Positions 22,098 through 33,175 are shown, counted from the stretch's first letter. The stretch: DNA of 64,000 nt from Stutzerimonas stutzeri (GCF_000935215.1 NZ_JXXD01000015.1:1-64000); one strand, 5' to 3'. The notes: a model not told the origin generated them from the sequence alone. Program-made: numbers and translations.

Positions 22098-23015
22098 GTG
22101 AACCCTATGCAAGCCGACCTGTATCCCTCGCGCCAGGAAGACCAGCCCAGCTGGCAGGAACGCCTGGATCCGGTCGTCTACCGCAGCGACCTGGAGAATG
22201 CGCCGATAGCGGCGGAGCTGATCGAGCGTTTCGAGCGCGACGGCTACCTGGTCATTCCCAATCTGTTCAGCGCCGACGAAGTGGCGGTGTTCCGTGCCGA
22301 ACTCGAGCGCATGCGCCAGGACCCCGCCGTCGCCGGTTCCGGCAAGACCATCAAGGAACCCGATAGCGGCGCAATCCGCTCGGTGTTCGACATTCATAGC
22401 GACAACGATCTGTTCGCCCGCGTGGCTGCCGACGAGCGCACCGCCGGCATCGCCCGCTTCATTCTCGGTGGTGATCTGTACGTGCATCAGTCGCGGATGA
22501 ACTTCAAGCCCGGCTTCACCGGCAAGGAGTTCTACTGGCACTCAGACTTCGAGACCTGGCACGTCGAGGACGGCATGCCGCGCATGCGGTGCCTGTCCTG
22601 CTCGATTCTGTTGACCGACAACGAGCCGCACAACGGCCCGCTGATGCTGATGCCTGGCTCACACAAGCACTACGTGCGCTGCGTCGGCGCCACGCCGGAG
22701 AACCACTACGAGAAATCCCTGCGCAAGCAGGAGTTCGGTGTGCCTGACCAGAACAGCCTGAGCGAGCTGGCCAGCCGCTTCGGCATCGACTGCGCCACCG
22801 GCCCCGCGGGCAGCGTGGTGTTCTTCGACTGCAACACCATGCACGGCTCCAACGGCAACATCACACCCAGCGCGCGAAGCAATCTGTTCTACGTCTACAA
22901 CCACGTGGATAATGCCGTGCAGCCGCCGTTCTGCGAGCAGAAACCCCGCCCGGCATTCGTCGCCGAGCGCGAGACGTTCAAGCCGCTGGACATTCAGCCG
23001 CAACAGTATCTCTGA
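22098..23015 (+). CDS. ectD: Ectoine 5-hydroxylase
   Basis: This non-haem Fe(II)/2-oxoglutarate dioxygenase converts ectoine to 5-hydroxyectoine. The PhyH-type fold shows the iron ligands HSDFE (His and Asp) and the distal His in the NTMHGSNGN segment. The EctD signature F-x-WHSDFETWH region is present. A perfect AGGAGG lies 5 nt before a GTG at 22098, giving 305 residues. The ATG at 22107 gives the 302-residue form usually quoted for this species group. It closes the ectABCD run, 58 nt after ectC. Confidence 0.95.
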   Translation: MNPMQADLYPSRQEDQPSWQERLDPVVYRSDLENAPIAAELIERFERDGYLVIPNLFSADEVAVFRAELERMRQDPAVAGSGKTIKEPDSGAIRSVFDIHSDNDLFARVAADERTAGIARFILGGDLYVHQSRMNFKPGFTGKEFYWHSDFETWHVEDGMPRMRCLSCSILLTDNEPHNGPLMLMPGSHKHYVRCVGATPENHYEKSLRKQEFGVPDQNSLSELASRFGIDCATGPAGSVVFFDCNTMHGSNGNITPSARSNLFYVYNHVDNAVQPPFCEQKPRPAFVAERETFKPLDIQPQQYL

Positions 23016-23168
23016 GGCGATTGGGCGCGTCTGATGACGGGCCTGATCCCCCGGCCTGGCCGATCACTTACGGCCCAGGGATGAATTCACTTTCAGCTCG
23101 TTGATCGACAGGTGCGCCAGCCGCGCCGGGCCCGTCAACGGCCTGCCAGATTCGGACGCAATAAAAAT

Positions 23169-24599
23169 ATGCATACCGTAGAAAAGATCGGCGGCACGTC
23201 GATGAGCCGCTTCGAGGAAGTCCTCGACAACATCTTCATCGGCCACCGTGAAGGCGCAGCGCTGTACCAGCGCATCTTCGTCGTCTCGGCCTACAGCGGC
23301 ATGACCAACCTGCTGCTGGAACACAAGAAGACCGGCGAGCCCGGTGTCTATCAGCGTTTCGCCGATGCGCAGAACGAAGGCGCCTGGCGTGAGGCACTGG
23401 AACAGGTGCGCCGGCGCATGCTGGAAAAAAATGCCGAGCTGTTCAGCTCCGAGTACGAACTGCACGCCGCCAACCAGTTCATCAACTCGCGCATCGACGA
23501 TGCCAGCGAGTGCATGCACAGCCTGCAGAAGCTCTGCGCCTACGGCCACTTCCAGCTCTCCGAGCACCTGATGAAGGTGCGCGAAATGCTTGCCTCCCTC
23601 GGTGAGGCGCACAGCGCATTCAACTCGGTGCTGGCGCTCAAGCAGCGTGGTGTCAACGCCCGTCTGGCCGACCTCACCGGCTGGCAGCAGGAAGCGCCGC
23701 TGCCGTTCGAGGAGATGATCGCCAGCCATTTCGCCGGCTTCGACCTGAGTCGCGAACTGGTGGTCGCCACCGGCTATACGCACTGCGCCGAAGGCCTGAT
23801 GAACACCTACGACCGCGGCTACAGCGAGATCACCTTCGCCCAGATCGCCGCTGCCACCGGCGCCCATGAGGCGATCATCCACAAGGAATTCCACCTCTCT
23901 TCCGCCGACCCGAATCTGGTGGGTGCCGACAAGGTGGTCACCATCGGCCGCACCAACTACGACGTCGCCGACCAGCTCTCGAACCTCGGCATGGAGGCGA
24001 TCCACCCACGTGCGGCCAAGACCCTGCGCCGTGCCGGTGTCGAGCTGCGCATCAAGAATGCCTTCGAGCCCGAGCATGGCGGCACGCTGATCAGCCAGGA
24101 CTACAAGTCCGAGAAGCCCTGCGTCGAGATCATCGCCGGGCGCAAGGACGTCTTCGGCATCGAGGTGTTCGACCAGGACATGCTCGGCGACATCAGCCAC
24201 GACATGGAGATCAGCAAGCTGCTCAAACAGCTCAAGCTCTACGTGGTAAACAAGGATTCCGACGCCAACAGCATCACCTACTACGCCTCCGGTTCGCGCA
24301 AACTGATCAACCGCGCCGCGCGGCTGATCGAGGAGCACTACCCGGCCGCCGAGGTCACGGTGCACAACCTGGCCATCGTTTCGGCGATCGGCTCCGACCT
24401 CAAGGTCAAGGGTATCCTCGCCAAGACCGTAGCCGCTCTGGCCGAGGCGGGCATCAGCATCCAGGCGATCCACCAGTCTATCCGCCAGGTGGAGATGCAG
24501 TGTGTAGTCAACGAAGAGGACTACGACGCCGCCATCGCTGCGCTGCACCGCGCACTGATCGAGCCGGAAAATCACGGCGATGTGATCGCAGCGGCCTGA
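23169..24599 (+). CDS. ask: Aspartokinase of the ectoine pathway (Ask_Ect)
   Basis: The enzyme phosphorylates aspartate, the first step towards aspartate-semialdehyde and hence ectoine. It has 476 residues. The N-terminal kinase motif is VEKIGGTSMSRFEEV, and two ACT repeats are in the C-terminal third (LGDISHDMEISKLLKQL and AIVSAIGSDLKVKGILAKTVAALAEAGI, in parts). Its linkage to ectABCD marks it as the specialised, less feedback-sensitive aspartokinase described in P. stutzeri. The gap from ectD is 153 nt and its ribosome binding site is weak. A terminator follows. Confidence 0.93.
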   Translation: MHTVEKIGGTSMSRFEEVLDNIFIGHREGAALYQRIFVVSAYSGMTNLLLEHKKTGEPGVYQRFADAQNEGAWREALEQVRRRMLEKNAELFSSEYELHAANQFINSRIDDASECMHSLQKLCAYGHFQLSEHLMKVREMLASLGEAHSAFNSVLALKQRGVNARLADLTGWQQEAPLPFEEMIASHFAGFDLSRELVVATGYTHCAEGLMNTYDRGYSEITFAQIAAATGAHEAIIHKEFHLSSADPNLVGADKVVTIGRTNYDVADQLSNLGMEAIHPRAAKTLRRAGVELRIKNAFEPEHGGTLISQDYKSEKPCVEIIAGRKDVFGIEVFDQDMLGDISHDMEISKLLKQLKLYVVNKDSDANSITYYASGSRKLINRAARLIEEHYPAAEVTVHNLAIVSAIGSDLKVKGILAKTVAALAEAGISIQAIHQSIRQVEMQCVVNEEDYDAAIAALHRALIEPENHGDVIAAA

Positions 24600-24615
24600 T
24601 TCAGACGCAAGACCG

Positions 24616-24640
24616 AAACGCCGGGCCGTCCCGGCGTTTT
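24616..24640 (+). terminator. Rho-independent terminator of the ectABCD-ask operon
   Basis: A perfect 10 bp stem (AAACGCCGGG/CCCGGCGTTT) with a 4 nt loop and TTTT follows the ask stop by 17 nt. It ends the operon. Confidence 0.85.
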
Positions 24641-24772
24641 GCTGTCCGGCTTCCCGACTGCGTATGACGCGGGTCAATACCACAGGCAAGCACCGGTACG
24701 ACCATGGAAGCACGAGGCAGCTCGGCCCGAGCCGATCTGCCCAAGCCGCTCATCCATGCCGCAGGAGTTGCC

Positions 24773-24991
24773 ATGTTCCCCGAGTACCGCGACCTGATCA
24801 CCCGCCTGAAGGCGGAAAACAAGACCTTTGCCCGCCTGTTCGACGAGCACAACGAGCTGGATCAGCGGGTCAAGAACATCGAAGCGCACATCGTCCCGGG
24901 CACCGACAGCGAGGTCGAGACCCTGAAGAAGGAGAAGCTGCAGCTCAAGGACCGGCTCTACGCCATGCTCAAGGAAGCGCCCGCCGCCTGA
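24773..24991 (+). CDS. YdcH-family (DUF465) small coiled-coil protein
   Basis: The 72-residue protein begins MFPEYRDLITRLKAENKTFARLF and contains HNELDQRVKNIE, the hallmark of the DUF465/YdcH family of short helical hairpins. Function is unknown. The ATG at 24773 has AGGAG 5-6 nt upstream; the longer in-frame start at 24704 is not family-like. An imperfect GC-rich hairpin (24997-25020) lies just downstream. Confidence 0.85.
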   Translation: MFPEYRDLITRLKAENKTFARLFDEHNELDQRVKNIEAHIVPGTDSEVETLKKEKLQLKDRLYAMLKEAPAA

Positions 24992-25118
24992 TCCTCGGCG
25001 TCCCGCTCAGGCGGGGCGCCATTGCGCCTCACCCCGAATATCGCAGACGACGCGCAATCGACCGCCGAGCGCAGTAAAATGCCGCGCTTCTTCGATGCCC
25101 TCCTGCGAGTCCCGCGCC

Positions 25119-26492
25119 ATGAGCACCCCCTACCGCACCGAGCTGCTGTCGCCTGCCGGCACGCTGAAATCCATGCGCTATGCCTTCGCCTACGGCGCCG
25201 ATGCGGTGTACGCCGGGCAGCCGCGCTACAGCCTGCGCGTGCGCAACAACGAGTTCGACCATGCCAACCTCAAGCTCGGCATCGACGAGGCGCATGCGCT
25301 GGGCAAGCAGTTCTACGTGGTGGTCAACATCGCCCCGCACAACGCCAAGCTGAAGACCTTCATCAAGGATCTGGAGCCGGTGGTGGCGATGGGACCGGAT
25401 GCGCTGATCATGTCCGACCCCGGGCTGATCATGCTGGTGCGCCAGCATTTCCCGCAGCAGACCATCCACCTCTCGGTGCAGGCCAACGCAGTGAACTGGG
25501 CGACGGTGAAGTTCTGGGAAAGCCAGGGCGTCAGCCGGGTGATCCTGTCCCGCGAGCTGTCGCTGGAGGAGATCGGCGAGATCCGCGAACAGGTGCCGGG
25601 CATGGAGCTGGAAGTGTTCGTCCATGGCGCGCTGTGCATGGCCTATTCCGGCCGCTGCCTGCTGTCGGGCTACATCAACAAGCGCGATCCCAACCAGGGC
25701 ACCTGCACCAACGCCTGCCGCTGGGAATACAAGACCCACGAGGCCAAGGAGAACGAAGTCGGCGACATCGTGCACAAGTACGAGCCCATCGTCGTGCAAC
25801 CGGCACAGGCTGCCAGCCCCGAGCCGACTCTCGGCGTCGGCGCGCCGACCGATGAGGTATTCCTGCTCGAGGACAGTAGCCGTCCGGGCGAATTCATGTC
25901 CGCCTTCGAGGACGAGCACGGTACCTACATCATGAACTCCAAGGACCTGCGCGCCGTGCAGCACGTCGAGCGCCTGGTGCAGATGGGCGTCCACTCGCTG
26001 AAGATCGAAGGCCGCACCAAGAGCCACTACTACGTGGCACGCACCGCGCAGGTCTACCGCAAGGCCATCGACGATGCGCTCGCCGGCCGGCCGTTCGACA
26101 GGTCGCTGATGGACACCCTCGAATCACTGGCCCACCGCGGCTACACCGAAGGCTTCCTGCGTCGCCACGTGCATGACGAATACCAGAACTACGAACGCGG
26201 CTTCTCGCTCTCCGAGCGCCAGCAGTTCGTCGGCGAGCTGACCGGCGAGCGGCGCAACGGCCTGGCCGAGGTGAAGGTGAAGAACCGCTTCGCGGTGGGC
26301 GACCGGCTGGAGCTGATGACGCCGCAGGGCAATCTCAACCTGCGTCTTGAGCGGCTGGAGAACAAGCGCGGCGATGCCATCGAGGTGGCACCGGGCGACG
26401 GCCATACGGTATACCTGCCGGTGCCGGAAGACGTCGATCTGCGCTACGCCCTGCTGATGCGCGAGCTGGACGGCAGCACCACGCGCGGTTGA
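25119..26492 (+). CDS. trhP: tRNA uridine hydroxylation protein TrhP (YegQ, peptidase U32 family)
   Basis: This 457-residue U32-family protein starts ELLSPAGTLKSMRYAFAYGADAVYAG. It carries the family cysteine cluster region FVHGALCMAYSGRCLLSGY and TCTNACRW. TrhP is needed for prephenate-dependent 5-hydroxylation of wobble uridine (ho5U) in tRNAs. The start at 25119 agrees with the conserved N-terminus. It converges on the GGDEF-EAL gene, with a hairpin (26503-26521) between them. Confidence 0.88.
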   Translation: MSTPYRTELLSPAGTLKSMRYAFAYGADAVYAGQPRYSLRVRNNEFDHANLKLGIDEAHALGKQFYVVVNIAPHNAKLKTFIKDLEPVVAMGPDALIMSDPGLIMLVRQHFPQQTIHLSVQANAVNWATVKFWESQGVSRVILSRELSLEEIGEIREQVPGMELEVFVHGALCMAYSGRCLLSGYINKRDPNQGTCTNACRWEYKTHEAKENEVGDIVHKYEPIVVQPAQAASPEPTLGVGAPTDEVFLLEDSSRPGEFMSAFEDEHGTYIMNSKDLRAVQHVERLVQMGVHSLKIEGRTKSHYYVARTAQVYRKAIDDALAGRPFDRSLMDTLESLAHRGYTEGFLRRHVHDEYQNYERGFSLSERQQFVGELTGERRNGLAEVKVKNRFAVGDRLELMTPQGNLNLRLERLENKRGDAIEVAPGDGHTVYLPVPEDVDLRYALLMRELDGSTTRG

Positions 26493-26502
26493 GCGCGTAG
26501 CT

Positions 26503-26521
26503 GGCGTCGCATCGCGACGCC
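26503..26521. terminator. Hairpin between convergent trhP and GGDEF-EAL genes
   Basis: A perfect 8 bp stem (GGCGTCGC/GCGACGCC, loop ATC) lies between two convergent stop codons. There is no T tract on either side. A bidirectional, possibly Rho-assisted terminator is likely. Confidence 0.4.
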
Positions 26522-26526
26522 GCAGC

Positions 26527-29379
26527 CTAGCGCAGCAGCTCGGCGAACTGCTCGGCCGGCACCGGCGGGCTGAGCAGGTAACCCTGGATTTCGTCGCACT
26601 GGTTGGCCTTGAGGAAATCCATCTGCGCCTGGGTTTCCACACCCTCGGCCACCACCTTGCGTTCCAGGCTGTGGACCATGGCGATGATCGCCCGGGTAAT
26701 CGCCGCATCCTGGCTGGAATGCTCCAGCTCGCTGATGAACGAGCGGTCGATCTTCACGTAGTCCACCGGGAAGCGCTTGAGGTAACTCAGCGACGAGAAG
26801 CCGGTGCCGAAGTCGTCGATCGCCAGCCGCACGCCCAACGCGCGCAGCTGCTCGCTGATGCTGATGGCATTGTCGATGTCGTCCAGTAGCTGGCTTTCGG
26901 TCAACTCCAGCTCCAGCATGGTCGCCGGCAGCCCGGTTTCCTCCAGCACCTGGCGCACCAGGCTGACGAAGTTGCCCTGGCGCAGCTGCTTGACCGAAAG
27001 ATTCACCGACACGCGAATCTCGGCCAGCCCGTCCTGCTGCCACTGGCGCGCCTGGCGGCAGGCCTCACGCAAGACGAACTCACCGAGCGGAATGATCAAA
27101 CCGGTTTCTTCCGCCAGCGGAATGAAGTGCGCCGGCGCGACCAGTCCGCGCTGCGGATGACGCCAGCGCACCAGCGCTTCGGCGGCTTCCAGGGCATCGC
27201 CAGCCAGGCTCAGGCGTGGCTGGTAGAAGACCTCCAGCTGACCGACTTCCAGCGCCTTGCGCAGCTGATTCTCCAGCTGCAGGTACTGCATGCTCGACGC
27301 CTGCGGTCGGTCGGTGAAGAACTGCAGCGTGTTGCCGCCCAGGTGTTTGGCCTGCTGCATGGCCATGTTCGCCTGGCGCAGCAGCACTTCCGCATCACGG
27401 CTGTTGTCCGGCATCAGGCTGACGCCGATGGAGGCGCTGATGACCAGCTCCTGCTCATCGATGATCAGCGGCTTGCGGATTCGCTGCAGCAAACGGCTGC
27501 CCAGGTGCGCGAGGCTGCTGAGGCTGCCATAGGCATCGAACAGTACGACGAACTCGTCGCCGGACAGCCGCGCGATGGTGTCGGCATCGGCCAGGGTCTG
27601 GGTGATCCGCCGCGATATCTCGCGCAGCAATGCGTCAGCGGACTCATGGCCCAGGCTTTCGTTGAGCAGCTTGAAGCGGTCCAGATCGATGTAGAGCACC
27701 GCCATGTTGCGACCGTTGCGACGCACCCGCTGGCAGGCCTCGTGCAGACGCTCCTTGAGCAGGCCACGGTTGGCCAGCCCGGTGAGATCGTCGTAATGGG
27801 TCAGATAGCGCAGGCGTTCCTCGATCTTGCGCCGCACGCTGAGGTCGGAGATGAACGCGACCACATGAGTGACGCTGTCGCTGGCATCGCGCACTTCGCG
27901 CAGCTGCACCCACTGCGGGTAGACCTCGCCGCTCTTGCGGGTCTCGATCAGCTCGCCCTGCCAGTGACCGTGCAGCTCCAGCGCTTCGCGCATGGCCTGG
28001 TACTGACGCTGACTCTCCGGCGAGCCGGCGATGCGCGCCACGCTGTGCCCGAGCAGCTCCTCGCGGCTGTAGCCGGACAGCGCGCAGCAGGCGTCGTTGA
28101 CCGCCAGCACGCGGTAGCGATCGTTCATGATCACCATGCCTTCGCTGGCGGCTTCGAACACCGTCGCCGCCAGGCGCTGCTGTTCGGCCTGGCGACGCAG
28201 TTCGCTGATGTCGCGGCGGGTACCGATCATGCGCAGGGCACGGCCAGCGGCATCGCGCTGGATCACCCGGCCACGGTCCTCGAGCCAGAGTTCGCTGCCG
28301 TCGGCACGCAGTGCACGGTATTCGACGGCGAACTGCTCGGTTTCACCCCGCAGGTGCGCGATCAGGGTGGCGCGCACGCCGTCCAGATCCTTGGGATGGA
28401 TGTCCGGCAGCGGCGAGCCATCTTCGTCGTAACGGTGCTGCCGGCCGATGCCGAACACCACTTCCAGGCGGGAATGATGCACATGGTTGTTCTGCAGATC
28501 CCAGTCCCACAGCCCGAGGCCACTGGCATCCAGCGCCAGATTCAGCCGCGCCTCGCTCTCGCCCAGCTCGTCGGCGAGCTGCGCGAGTTCCGCGGTGCGC
28601 TCGGAGACGCGCTGTTCGAGGCCATCGAAGGCACTGCGCAGCTGCTTTTCGGCATGGCGGCGCTGCTCCACTTCCGAGGCCAGGCGGCGATTGAGCTGGT
28701 CGGCTTCGCGGCCGGCGGTTTCCAGCCGCTCGATCAGTTGCTGCTTGTGCAGTCGCTGTTCGAGCCCGTCGTTCACCAGCCGGCTGATCTGCCAGCCGAT
28801 CAGGCTGAGGGTGGCCAGCACGATCATCGCCAGCAAGCCCCAGCCCTGCTGCAGCGGATGCCCGCTGGTCATCAGCAGAAGGCCGGTGGGCAACAGACTT
28901 GGCACGGCGAAACTGAAGAAAGCGGGAAGGCACACCCCGTAAGCGACGCTCGCGGCCACGACGACCGAACCGATCAGCCCATAAAGCAGCGCCTGGGTAA
29001 CAAAGACATCAGCCGGCACCAGCACGACCATTGCGTAGCACAGGCTCAGCGCAGACGCGCCACTGCCCAGCAGAAAGCGCCAACGCCAGCACGGCGCGGC
29101 TTGCGCATCGAGGCTAGCCCGGTTGAAGGCGAAGATCTGCTGCAAGCGCAACAGTGCCAGCGCGCCCATCCAGCCCAGCCACAGCCCGAGCTCGACACCG
29201 CCCTGCTCGCCCCAGAGCACCACGCCGAGAACCAGTGTCGTCAGCAACAACAGCCAGGCAGGTACGCGCGAACCTCGATACAGCAGCCGGGTACGCTCGG
29301 CAACGATATCGGCCGCCGACACCCCGCGGGACAATGGCTGTGTTGATGCCGGGCAGGCGGCTCGGATGGAATCGGTCAT
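26527..29379 (-). CDS. Membrane PAS-GGDEF-EAL protein (cyclic di-GMP turnover)
   Basis: This 950-residue protein has an N-terminal membrane region (about 35-175, five or six hydrophobic helices), a coiled coil (about 200-265) and two PAS domains (about 275-395 and 400-520). A GGDEF domain (about 535-700) and an EAL domain (about 712-945) follow. The GGDEF motif reads SGDEF (Ser606), a degenerate form. The EAL motif (EALVRW, Glu734), [14 protein letters not shown] and other metal-binding segments are intact. It is therefore more likely a cyclic di-GMP phosphodiesterase than a cyclase. The start at 29379 has no strong ribosome binding site; the frame stays open far upstream but only as a shadow of uvrD. 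Confidence 0.9.
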   Translation of the reverse strand: MTDSIRAACPASTQPLSRGVSAADIVAERTRLLYRGSRVPAWLLLLTTLVLGVVLWGEQGGVELGLWLGWMGALALLRLQQIFAFNRASLDAQAAPCWRWRFLLGSGASALSLCYAMVVLVPADVFVTQALLYGLIGSVVVAASVAYGVCLPAFFSFAVPSLLPTGLLLMTSGHPLQQGWGLLAMIVLATLSLIGWQISRLVNDGLEQRLHKQQLIERLETAGREADQLNRRLASEVEQRRHAEKQLRSAFDGLEQRVSERTAELAQLADELGESEARLNLALDASGLGLWDWDLQNNHVHHSRLEVVFGIGRQHRYDEDGSPLPDIHPKDLDGVRATLIAHLRGETEQFAVEYRALRADGSELWLEDRGRVIQRDAAGRALRMIGTRRDISELRRQAEQQRLAATVFEAASEGMVIMNDRYRVLAVNDACCALSGYSREELLGHSVARIAGSPESQRQYQAMREALELHGHWQGELIETRKSGEVYPQWVQLREVRDASDSVTHVVAFISDLSVRRKIEERLRYLTHYDDLTGLANRGLLKERLHEACQRVRRNGRNMAVLYIDLDRFKLLNESLGHESADALLREISRRITQTLADADTIARLSGDEFVVLFDAYGSLSSLAHLGSRLLQRIRKPLIIDEQELVISASIGVSLMPDNSRDAEVLLRQANMAMQQAKHLGGNTLQFFTDRPQASSMQYLQLENQLRKALEVGQLEVFYQPRLSLAGDALEAAEALVRWRHPQRGLVAPAHFIPLAEETGLIIPLGEFVLREACRQARQWQQDGLAEIRVSVNLSVKQLRQGNFVSLVRQVLEETGLPATMLELELTESQLLDDIDNAISISEQLRALGVRLAIDDFGTGFSSLSYLKRFPVDYVKIDRSFISELEHSSQDAAITRAIIAMVHSLERKVVAEGVETQAQMDFLKANQCDEIQGYLLSPPVPAEQFAELLR

Positions 29380-29634
29380 GAATATTGTTCTAGTAATAAC
29401 TGCACCTAAAACAGGCTCCCTCGGAACCATACCACCGTCGATAATGGCACGTTGATGGCGTCGCGTCATACCATGGTGCGTCGGAAAAACGGCGATCGGT
29501 ACTCCAGCCGACCAGCGGAAGGTTCCACCAGGCGCGATCAACCAGGACCGTGCCCGCGCCGGTTTGCCGCAGACGGCATCCCCAAATGGACCGCAGGGCG
29601 AGCGCAGCGCAGGCATTTCCAATAGAATGCCGCG

Positions 29635-31824
29635 ATGCATGACGATCTCTCTCTCCTCCTGAATTCCCTCAACGATGCTCAGCGCCAGGCCGTGGCCGCG
29701 CCGCTTGGCCGCCAGCTGGTATTGGCTGGCGCCGGCTCGGGCAAGACCCGCGTTCTGGTGCACCGTATCGCGTGGCTGCACCAGGTCGAACGCGCCTCGC
29801 TGCACTCGATCCTGTCGGTGACCTTCACCAACAAGGCTGCCGCCGAGATGCGCCAGCGCATCGAGCAGCTGCTGCACGTGAACCCGCAGGGCATGTGGGT
29901 GGGCACCTTTCACGGCCTGGCCCACCGCCTGCTGCGCGCGCACTGGCAGGAGGCCAAGCTGGCGCAGAACTTCCAGATCCTCGATTCCGACGACCAGCAG
30001 CGGCTGGTCAGGCGGGTGATCCGCGAACTCGGCCTCGACGAGCAACGCTGGCCAGCGCGCCAGGCGCAGTGGTGGATCAACGCGCAGAAGGACGAAGGCC
30101 TGCGTCCGCGCAACATCCAGGCCGGCGGTGATCTGTTCCTCGCCACCCAGCTGAAGATCTACGAAGCCTATGAAGAGGCCTGCGCCCGCGCCGGGGTGAT
30201 CGACTTCTCCGAGCTGCTGCTGCGCGCCCTGGACCTGTGGCGCGACCACCCGGGCCTGCTCGATCACTACCAGCGGCGTTTCCGCCACGTGCTGGTGGAC
30301 GAGTTCCAGGACACCAACGCCGTGCAGTACGCCTGGCTGCGGCTGCTGGCCAAGGGCGGCGAGAGCCTGATGGTGGTCGGCGACGACGACCAGTCTATCT
30401 ACGGCTGGCGCGGCGCGCGGATCGAGAACCTGCACCAGTTCAGCCAGGACTTCCCCGACGCCGAAACCATCCGCCTGGAGCAGAACTACCGCTCCACCGC
30501 CTGCATCCTCAAGGCCGCCAACGCGCTGATCGCCAACAACCAGGGCCGTCTCGGCAAGGAGCTCTGGACTTCCGGCTGCGAGGGTGAGCCGATCAGCCTG
30601 TACGCCGCGTTCAACGAGCACGACGAAGCGCGCTACGTGGTCGAGAGCATCGAGAAGGCCATCCGCGACGGCATGAGCCGCAGCGAGATCGCCATCCTCT
30701 ACCGCTCCAACGCCCAGTCGCGGGTGCTGGAAGAGGCGCTGCTGCGCGAGAAGATTCCCTACCGCATCTACGGCGGCCAGCGCTTCTTCGAGCGCGCCGA
30801 GATCAAGAACGCCATGGCCTACCTGCGCCTGATCCAGACCCGCGACAACGACGCGGCGCTGGAACGGGTGATCAACGTGCCGGCGCGCGGCATCGGCGAG
30901 AAGACCGTCGAAGCACTGCGCCAGCTGGCGCGTGATCAGGGCCTGTCGATGTGGGCGGCGCTGCATCAGGCGGTCGGTACCAAGGCGGTTTCCGGCCGCG
31001 CTGCCAGCGCGCTGAACGCCTTTGTCGAGCTGGTCGATACCCTGGCGCTGAAGGTCGAAGGCATGCAGCTGCACAGCATGGCGCAGCTGGTCATCGAGCA
31101 GTCCGGGCTGCTTGCCTATCACCGCGACGAAAAGGGCGAGAAAGCCCAGGCGCGGGTGGAAAACCTCGAGGAACTGGTCTCCGCCGCGCGCGCCTTCGAC
31201 AGCTACAGCGAAGAGGACGACGACGTCCAGTCACCGCTGGCGGCCTTTCTCGACCACGCCTCGCTGGAGGCCGGCGAACAGCAGGCCGGCGACCACGAGG
31301 ACAGCGTGCAGCTGATGACCCTGCACAGCGCCAAGGGCCTGGAGTTCCCGCTGGTGTTCCTGGTCGGCATGGAAGAAGGCCTGTTCCCGCACAAGATGAG
31401 CCTGGAGGAATCCGGCCGTCTGGAAGAAGAACGCCGCCTGGCCTACGTCGGCATCACCCGCGCCATGCAGCAGCTGGTGATCACCTACGCCGAAACGCGC
31501 CGGCTGTACGGCAGCGAGACCTATAACAAGATCTCGCGTTTCGTCCGCGAAGTGCCGCCGGCGCTGATCCAGGAAGTACGTCTGAGCAATACCGTGACGC
31601 GCTCGTTCAGCGGCAAGAGCATGAGCGGCTCGTCGCTGTTCGACGGCGCCGGCGTGCCGGAAACGCCGTTCAGCCTCGGCCAGCGTGTACGCCATTCGCT
31701 GTTCGGCGAAGGCACCATCCTCAACTTCGAAGGCTCCGGCGCCCAGGCGCGGGTGCAGGTGAATTTCGAGGACGAGGGCAGCAAATGGCTGATGCTCAGC
31801 TACGCAAAACTTGAAGCCCTGTGA
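29635..31824 (+). CDS. uvrD: DNA helicase II (UvrD)
   Basis: This superfamily 1A 3'-5' DNA helicase acts in mismatch and nucleotide excision repair. It has 729 residues. Walker A is AGAGSGKT (31-38), Walker B/DEFQD at 222-226, with motif Ia [10 protein letters not shown], motif [21 protein letters not shown], the [13 protein letters not shown] motif and YVGITRA all visible. The C-terminal region after residue 650 is the usual RNA polymerase/Mut-interacting Tudor-like tail. The upstream 255 bp, shared with the GGDEF-EAL gene, hold both promoters but no clear operator. Confidence 0.96.
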   Translation: MHDDLSLLLNSLNDAQRQAVAAPLGRQLVLAGAGSGKTRVLVHRIAWLHQVERASLHSILSVTFTNKAAAEMRQRIEQLLHVNPQGMWVGTFHGLAHRLLRAHWQEAKLAQNFQILDSDDQQRLVRRVIRELGLDEQRWPARQAQWWINAQKDEGLRPRNIQAGGDLFLATQLKIYEAYEEACARAGVIDFSELLLRALDLWRDHPGLLDHYQRRFRHVLVDEFQDTNAVQYAWLRLLAKGGESLMVVGDDDQSIYGWRGARIENLHQFSQDFPDAETIRLEQNYRSTACILKAANALIANNQGRLGKELWTSGCEGEPISLYAAFNEHDEARYVVESIEKAIRDGMSRSEIAILYRSNAQSRVLEEALLREKIPYRIYGGQRFFERAEIKNAMAYLRLIQTRDNDAALERVINVPARGIGEKTVEALRQLARDQGLSMWAALHQAVGTKAVSGRAASALNAFVELVDTLALKVEGMQLHSMAQLVIEQSGLLAYHRDEKGEKAQARVENLEELVSAARAFDSYSEEDDDVQSPLAAFLDHASLEAGEQQAGDHEDSVQLMTLHSAKGLEFPLVFLVGMEEGLFPHKMSLEESGRLEEERRLAYVGITRAMQQLVITYAETRRLYGSETYNKISRFVREVPPALIQEVRLSNTVTRSFSGKSMSGSSLFDGAGVPETPFSLGQRVRHSLFGEGTILNFEGSGAQARVQVNFEDEGSKWLMLSYAKLEAL

Positions 31825-31897
31825 GGTTGACGCTAACGTCAACCCGTCATACCGACAAGCCATTCCTATAAGAAGAATCTTCCAAGGATACCGACCC

Positions 31898-33001
31898 ATG
31901 AAACGCCGCCATCTGTTCGGTGCTGCCGCTGCCTTGCTTGCTACCCTCGGCCTTGCCGGCTGCAATGACGACAAGAACGTCGAAACCGCAGGCCAACAAG
32001 CCGCCAGCGAACCCGCCAAGACCTACACCTGGAAGATGGTCACGGCCTGGCCGAAGAACTATCCCGGCCTGGGCACCGCCGCCGAGCGCCTGGCCGATCG
32101 CGTCAAGGTGATGAGCGACGGTCGCCTGACCATCAAGGTCTACGCCGCCGGTGAGCTGGTCCCAGCGCTGGAAGTGTTCGATGCCGTTTCCCGCGGCACC
32201 GCCGAACTGGGCCACGGCGCCGCCTACTACTGGAAGGGCAAGGTGCCCACCGCGCAGTTCTTCACCTCGGTACCGTTCGGCCTGTCCGCCATCGAAATGA
32301 ACGCCTGGCTGAGCAAGGGCGAAGGCCAGAAGTTCTGGGAAGAGGCCTATGCACCTTTCGGCGTGAAGCCGATGGTGGTCGGCAACACCGGCATGCAGAT
32401 GGGCGGCTGGTACAACAAGGAAATCGATTCGCTGGACGACCTGCGCGGGCTGAAGATCCGCATGCCGGGCCTCGGCGGCGAAGTGCTGGCGCGTCTCGGC
32501 GCGACCACCGTGAATCTGCCTGGCGGCGAAGTGTTCACCGCACTGCAGACCGGCGCGATCGACGCGACCGACTGGGTCAGCCCGTACAACGATCTGGCCT
32601 TCGGCCTGCACAAGGCCGCCAAGTATTACTACTACCCAGGCTGGCAGGAGCCGCAGGCGGTGCTGGAGCTGCTGGTGAACCAGAAGGCGATGGATACCCT
32701 GCCCGAGGACCTGCAGGCGATCCTCACCGAGGCGACCCGTGCGGCCAGCCGCGACATGATGGATGACTACGTCTACAACAACGCCCTGGCGCTGGACCAG
32801 CTCAAGCAGCAAGGCGTGGAGCTCAAGCGCTTCCCCGACGAAGTGCTCGGCGCCATGCAGGAGCAGTCGGAGCTGGTGCTCGGCGAGCTGGCCGAACAGA
32901 GCGAGCTGAACGGCCGCATCTGGGCGTCGATGAAAGCCTTCCAGGAACAGGTCAAGCCAATGCACGAAATCTCCGAGAAGGAGCTGTACAACTGGCGCTA
33001 A
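31898..33001 (+). CDS. TRAP transporter solute-binding lipoprotein (DctP family)
   Basis: This 367-residue protein has a lipoprotein signal ending in the lipobox LAGC (Cys near residue 22) and a DctP-type periplasmic binding fold. The segments WKMVTAWPKNYPGLGTAAERLAD and QTGAIDATDWVSPYNDL, the latter containing the Trp of the carboxylate site, resemble the TakP 2-oxoacid-binding group. No dctQ or dctM membrane genes are near, so it is an orphan binding protein here. AAGGA lies 9 nt before the ATG at 31898. A terminator follows the stop. Confidence 0.85.
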   Translation: MKRRHLFGAAAALLATLGLAGCNDDKNVETAGQQAASEPAKTYTWKMVTAWPKNYPGLGTAAERLADRVKVMSDGRLTIKVYAAGELVPALEVFDAVSRGTAELGHGAAYYWKGKVPTAQFFTSVPFGLSAIEMNAWLSKGEGQKFWEEAYAPFGVKPMVVGNTGMQMGGWYNKEIDSLDDLRGLKIRMPGLGGEVLARLGATTVNLPGGEVFTALQTGAIDATDWVSPYNDLAFGLHKAAKYYYYPGWQEPQAVLELLVNQKAMDTLPEDLQAILTEATRAASRDMMDDYVYNNALALDQLKQQGVELKRFPDEVLGAMQEQSELVLGELAEQSELNGRIWASMKAFQEQVKPMHEISEKELYNWR

Positions 33002-33017
33002 ACCCGCTGCAGCACAG

Positions 33018-33041
33018 AACGGAGCCGTCAGGCTCCGTTTT
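33018..33041 (+). terminator. Rho-independent terminator after the TRAP binding protein gene
   Basis: A perfect 9 bp stem (AACGGAGCC/GGCTCCGTT) with loop GTCA is followed by TTTT-C. It begins 17 nt after the stop codon. Confidence 0.85.
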
Positions 33042-33175
33042 CGCATCTTGCCCAGCGCTGACCTGGCGCGACCAACGGTCGCAAGCAAAAGCCGGTAACA
33101 TACTGCCCCTGGCCAACCCCTGCCTGCCTCGGCAGGATGGCGCGCGTACTCCACTCTTTTCAGCGGGAACACTCA

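Noticed and set aside
29380..31122. Upstream extension of the GGDEF-EAL frame to 1531 residues
   Set aside because: The extra part is a low-complexity shadow of the uvrD sequence on the opposite strand; the membrane domain begins at the ATG at 29379.
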